Positions 63,775 through 64,000 of a stretch of 64,000 nt of DNA are shown here, one piece after another; the first letter of the stretch is position 1, and each line of letters begins with the position of its first letter. Both the position numbers and the translations under genes were made by a program. The stretch spans positions 788,051 through 852,050 of the forward strand of contig NW_022985187.1 in the NCBI RefSeq assembly GCF_010093535.1, given 5' to 3'. The stretch comes from Lindgomyces ingoldianus (Eukaryota; Ascomycota; Dothideomycetes; Pleosporales; Lindgomycetaceae). The notes beneath the pieces are model-generated. The model was not told where the DNA came from. It searched no databases and worked only from the letters and a program-made list of their open reading frames with translations.

Positions 63775-64000
63775 ATGGACCGAGCCAGCCAAGTCCTAGC
63801 ACAAGATCTCCCTCTTAACGTACGTACAACTTACGCCACCTAGTCTGAACTAAGCAGCGTCCCTCTTACTACAGTCTAGCTTTGTGGAAACAGACAACAA
63901 TTAATAGGGTAAAAGGTAAAAGGCTAGCAGTATCTTACCCTAGAGGAAGAGAAAGCCTGTATTTTCTTTCTATTACTAATGTCTACCCTTAGGGAACCTG
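63775..64000 (+). mobile_element. Degenerate pogo/Fot1-like transposase, 5' fragment, cut by window edge
   Basis: The ATG at 63775 opens MDRASQVLAQDLPLN, a plausible Psq-type HTH start, then meets a stop after 22 codons. Further on, in other frames, VPLTTV is followed by QYLTLEEEKACIFFLLLMS. The latter resembles the Q-Y-L-T-P-E-E-E-K-A-L motif that opens the CENP-B-type HTH of fungal Tc1/pogo (Fot1, Tan1) transposases. Several in-frame stops show the copy is dead in this part. The DDE catalytic domain would lie beyond the edge. Confidence 0.5.

Noticed and set aside
1..64000. CRISPR arrays, prokaryotic operons or secondary-metabolite cluster
   Set aside because: No spaced direct-repeat arrays, introns throughout, and no polyketide, NRPS or terpene core gene was seen.

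Overview
The window comes from the nuclear genome of a filamentous ascomycete (Pezizomycotina; possibly Leotiomycetes, low confidence). Reasons: dense eukaryotic housekeeping genes on both strands, many short introns (mostly 47-90 nt) with GTRNGY donors, CTAAC/CTGAC-like branch sites and CAG/TAG acceptors, and family members typical of moulds (HAP3, PFA4, Clr5-domain protein, DUF2417, NUDIX CoA diphosphatase). All exon structures below were worked out by hand from splice signals, reading frame and recalled family motifs. None was checked by alignment or RNA.

Layout. 1-10.1 kb: BRR2 helicase (cut by the left edge), a CLIP-170-type CAP-Gly protein, an APH-like kinase, SmG, NTR2 and CMC2. BRR2, SmG and NTR2 are all spliceosome factors. 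10.3-14.5 kb: prefoldin subunit 2, a 2.4-kb gene-poor stretch, then HAP3/NF-YB. 15.4-24.1 kb: PFA4 and ALG12 (divergent), TMA22/DENR, MEX67, a NUDIX hydrolase, then an extreme G-rich tract. 24.7-38.8 kb: an F-box/JmjC protein, eIF4A, SNX4, mitochondrial adenylate kinase, LETM1/MDM38, NOP14 and a small membrane-associated protein. 38.8-49.3 kb is the accessory-looking block: AT-rich gene-poor DNA, an AAA ATPase of the fungal accessory type, an orphan 139-aa gene, a Clr5-domain/TPR-like gene and a decayed DUF1996 gene with RIP-like stops. 49.3-62.7 kb: DUF2417, PPE1, UTP23, a TMCO4/DUF726 protein, an ENV7/STK16 kinase and a DPP5-type peptidase. The right edge holds a tRNA-Ile(UAU) gene and a degenerate pogo/Fot1-like transposase fragment.

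How the genes work together. There is no operon or biosynthetic cluster. Several gene pairs share short divergent promoters (SmG/NTR2, CMC2/prefoldin, PFA4/ALG12, NOP14/orphan, UTP23/TMCO4). The most striking signal is the tRNA-Ile(UAU) gene at 63267-63423. Besides the normal intron next to the anticodon, its T-loop is interrupted by a 53-nt segment that looks exactly like this genome's spliceosomal introns (GTGAGT donor, CTAAC branch, CAG acceptor). Its removal restores a perfect T-arm and acceptor stem. Other oddities: a GC-AG intron in PFA4, an SNX4 junction with no canonical donor in frame, a TAG that separates an upstream ATG from a signal-peptide-like leader in DPP5, and very small exons in TMA22 and eIF4A.
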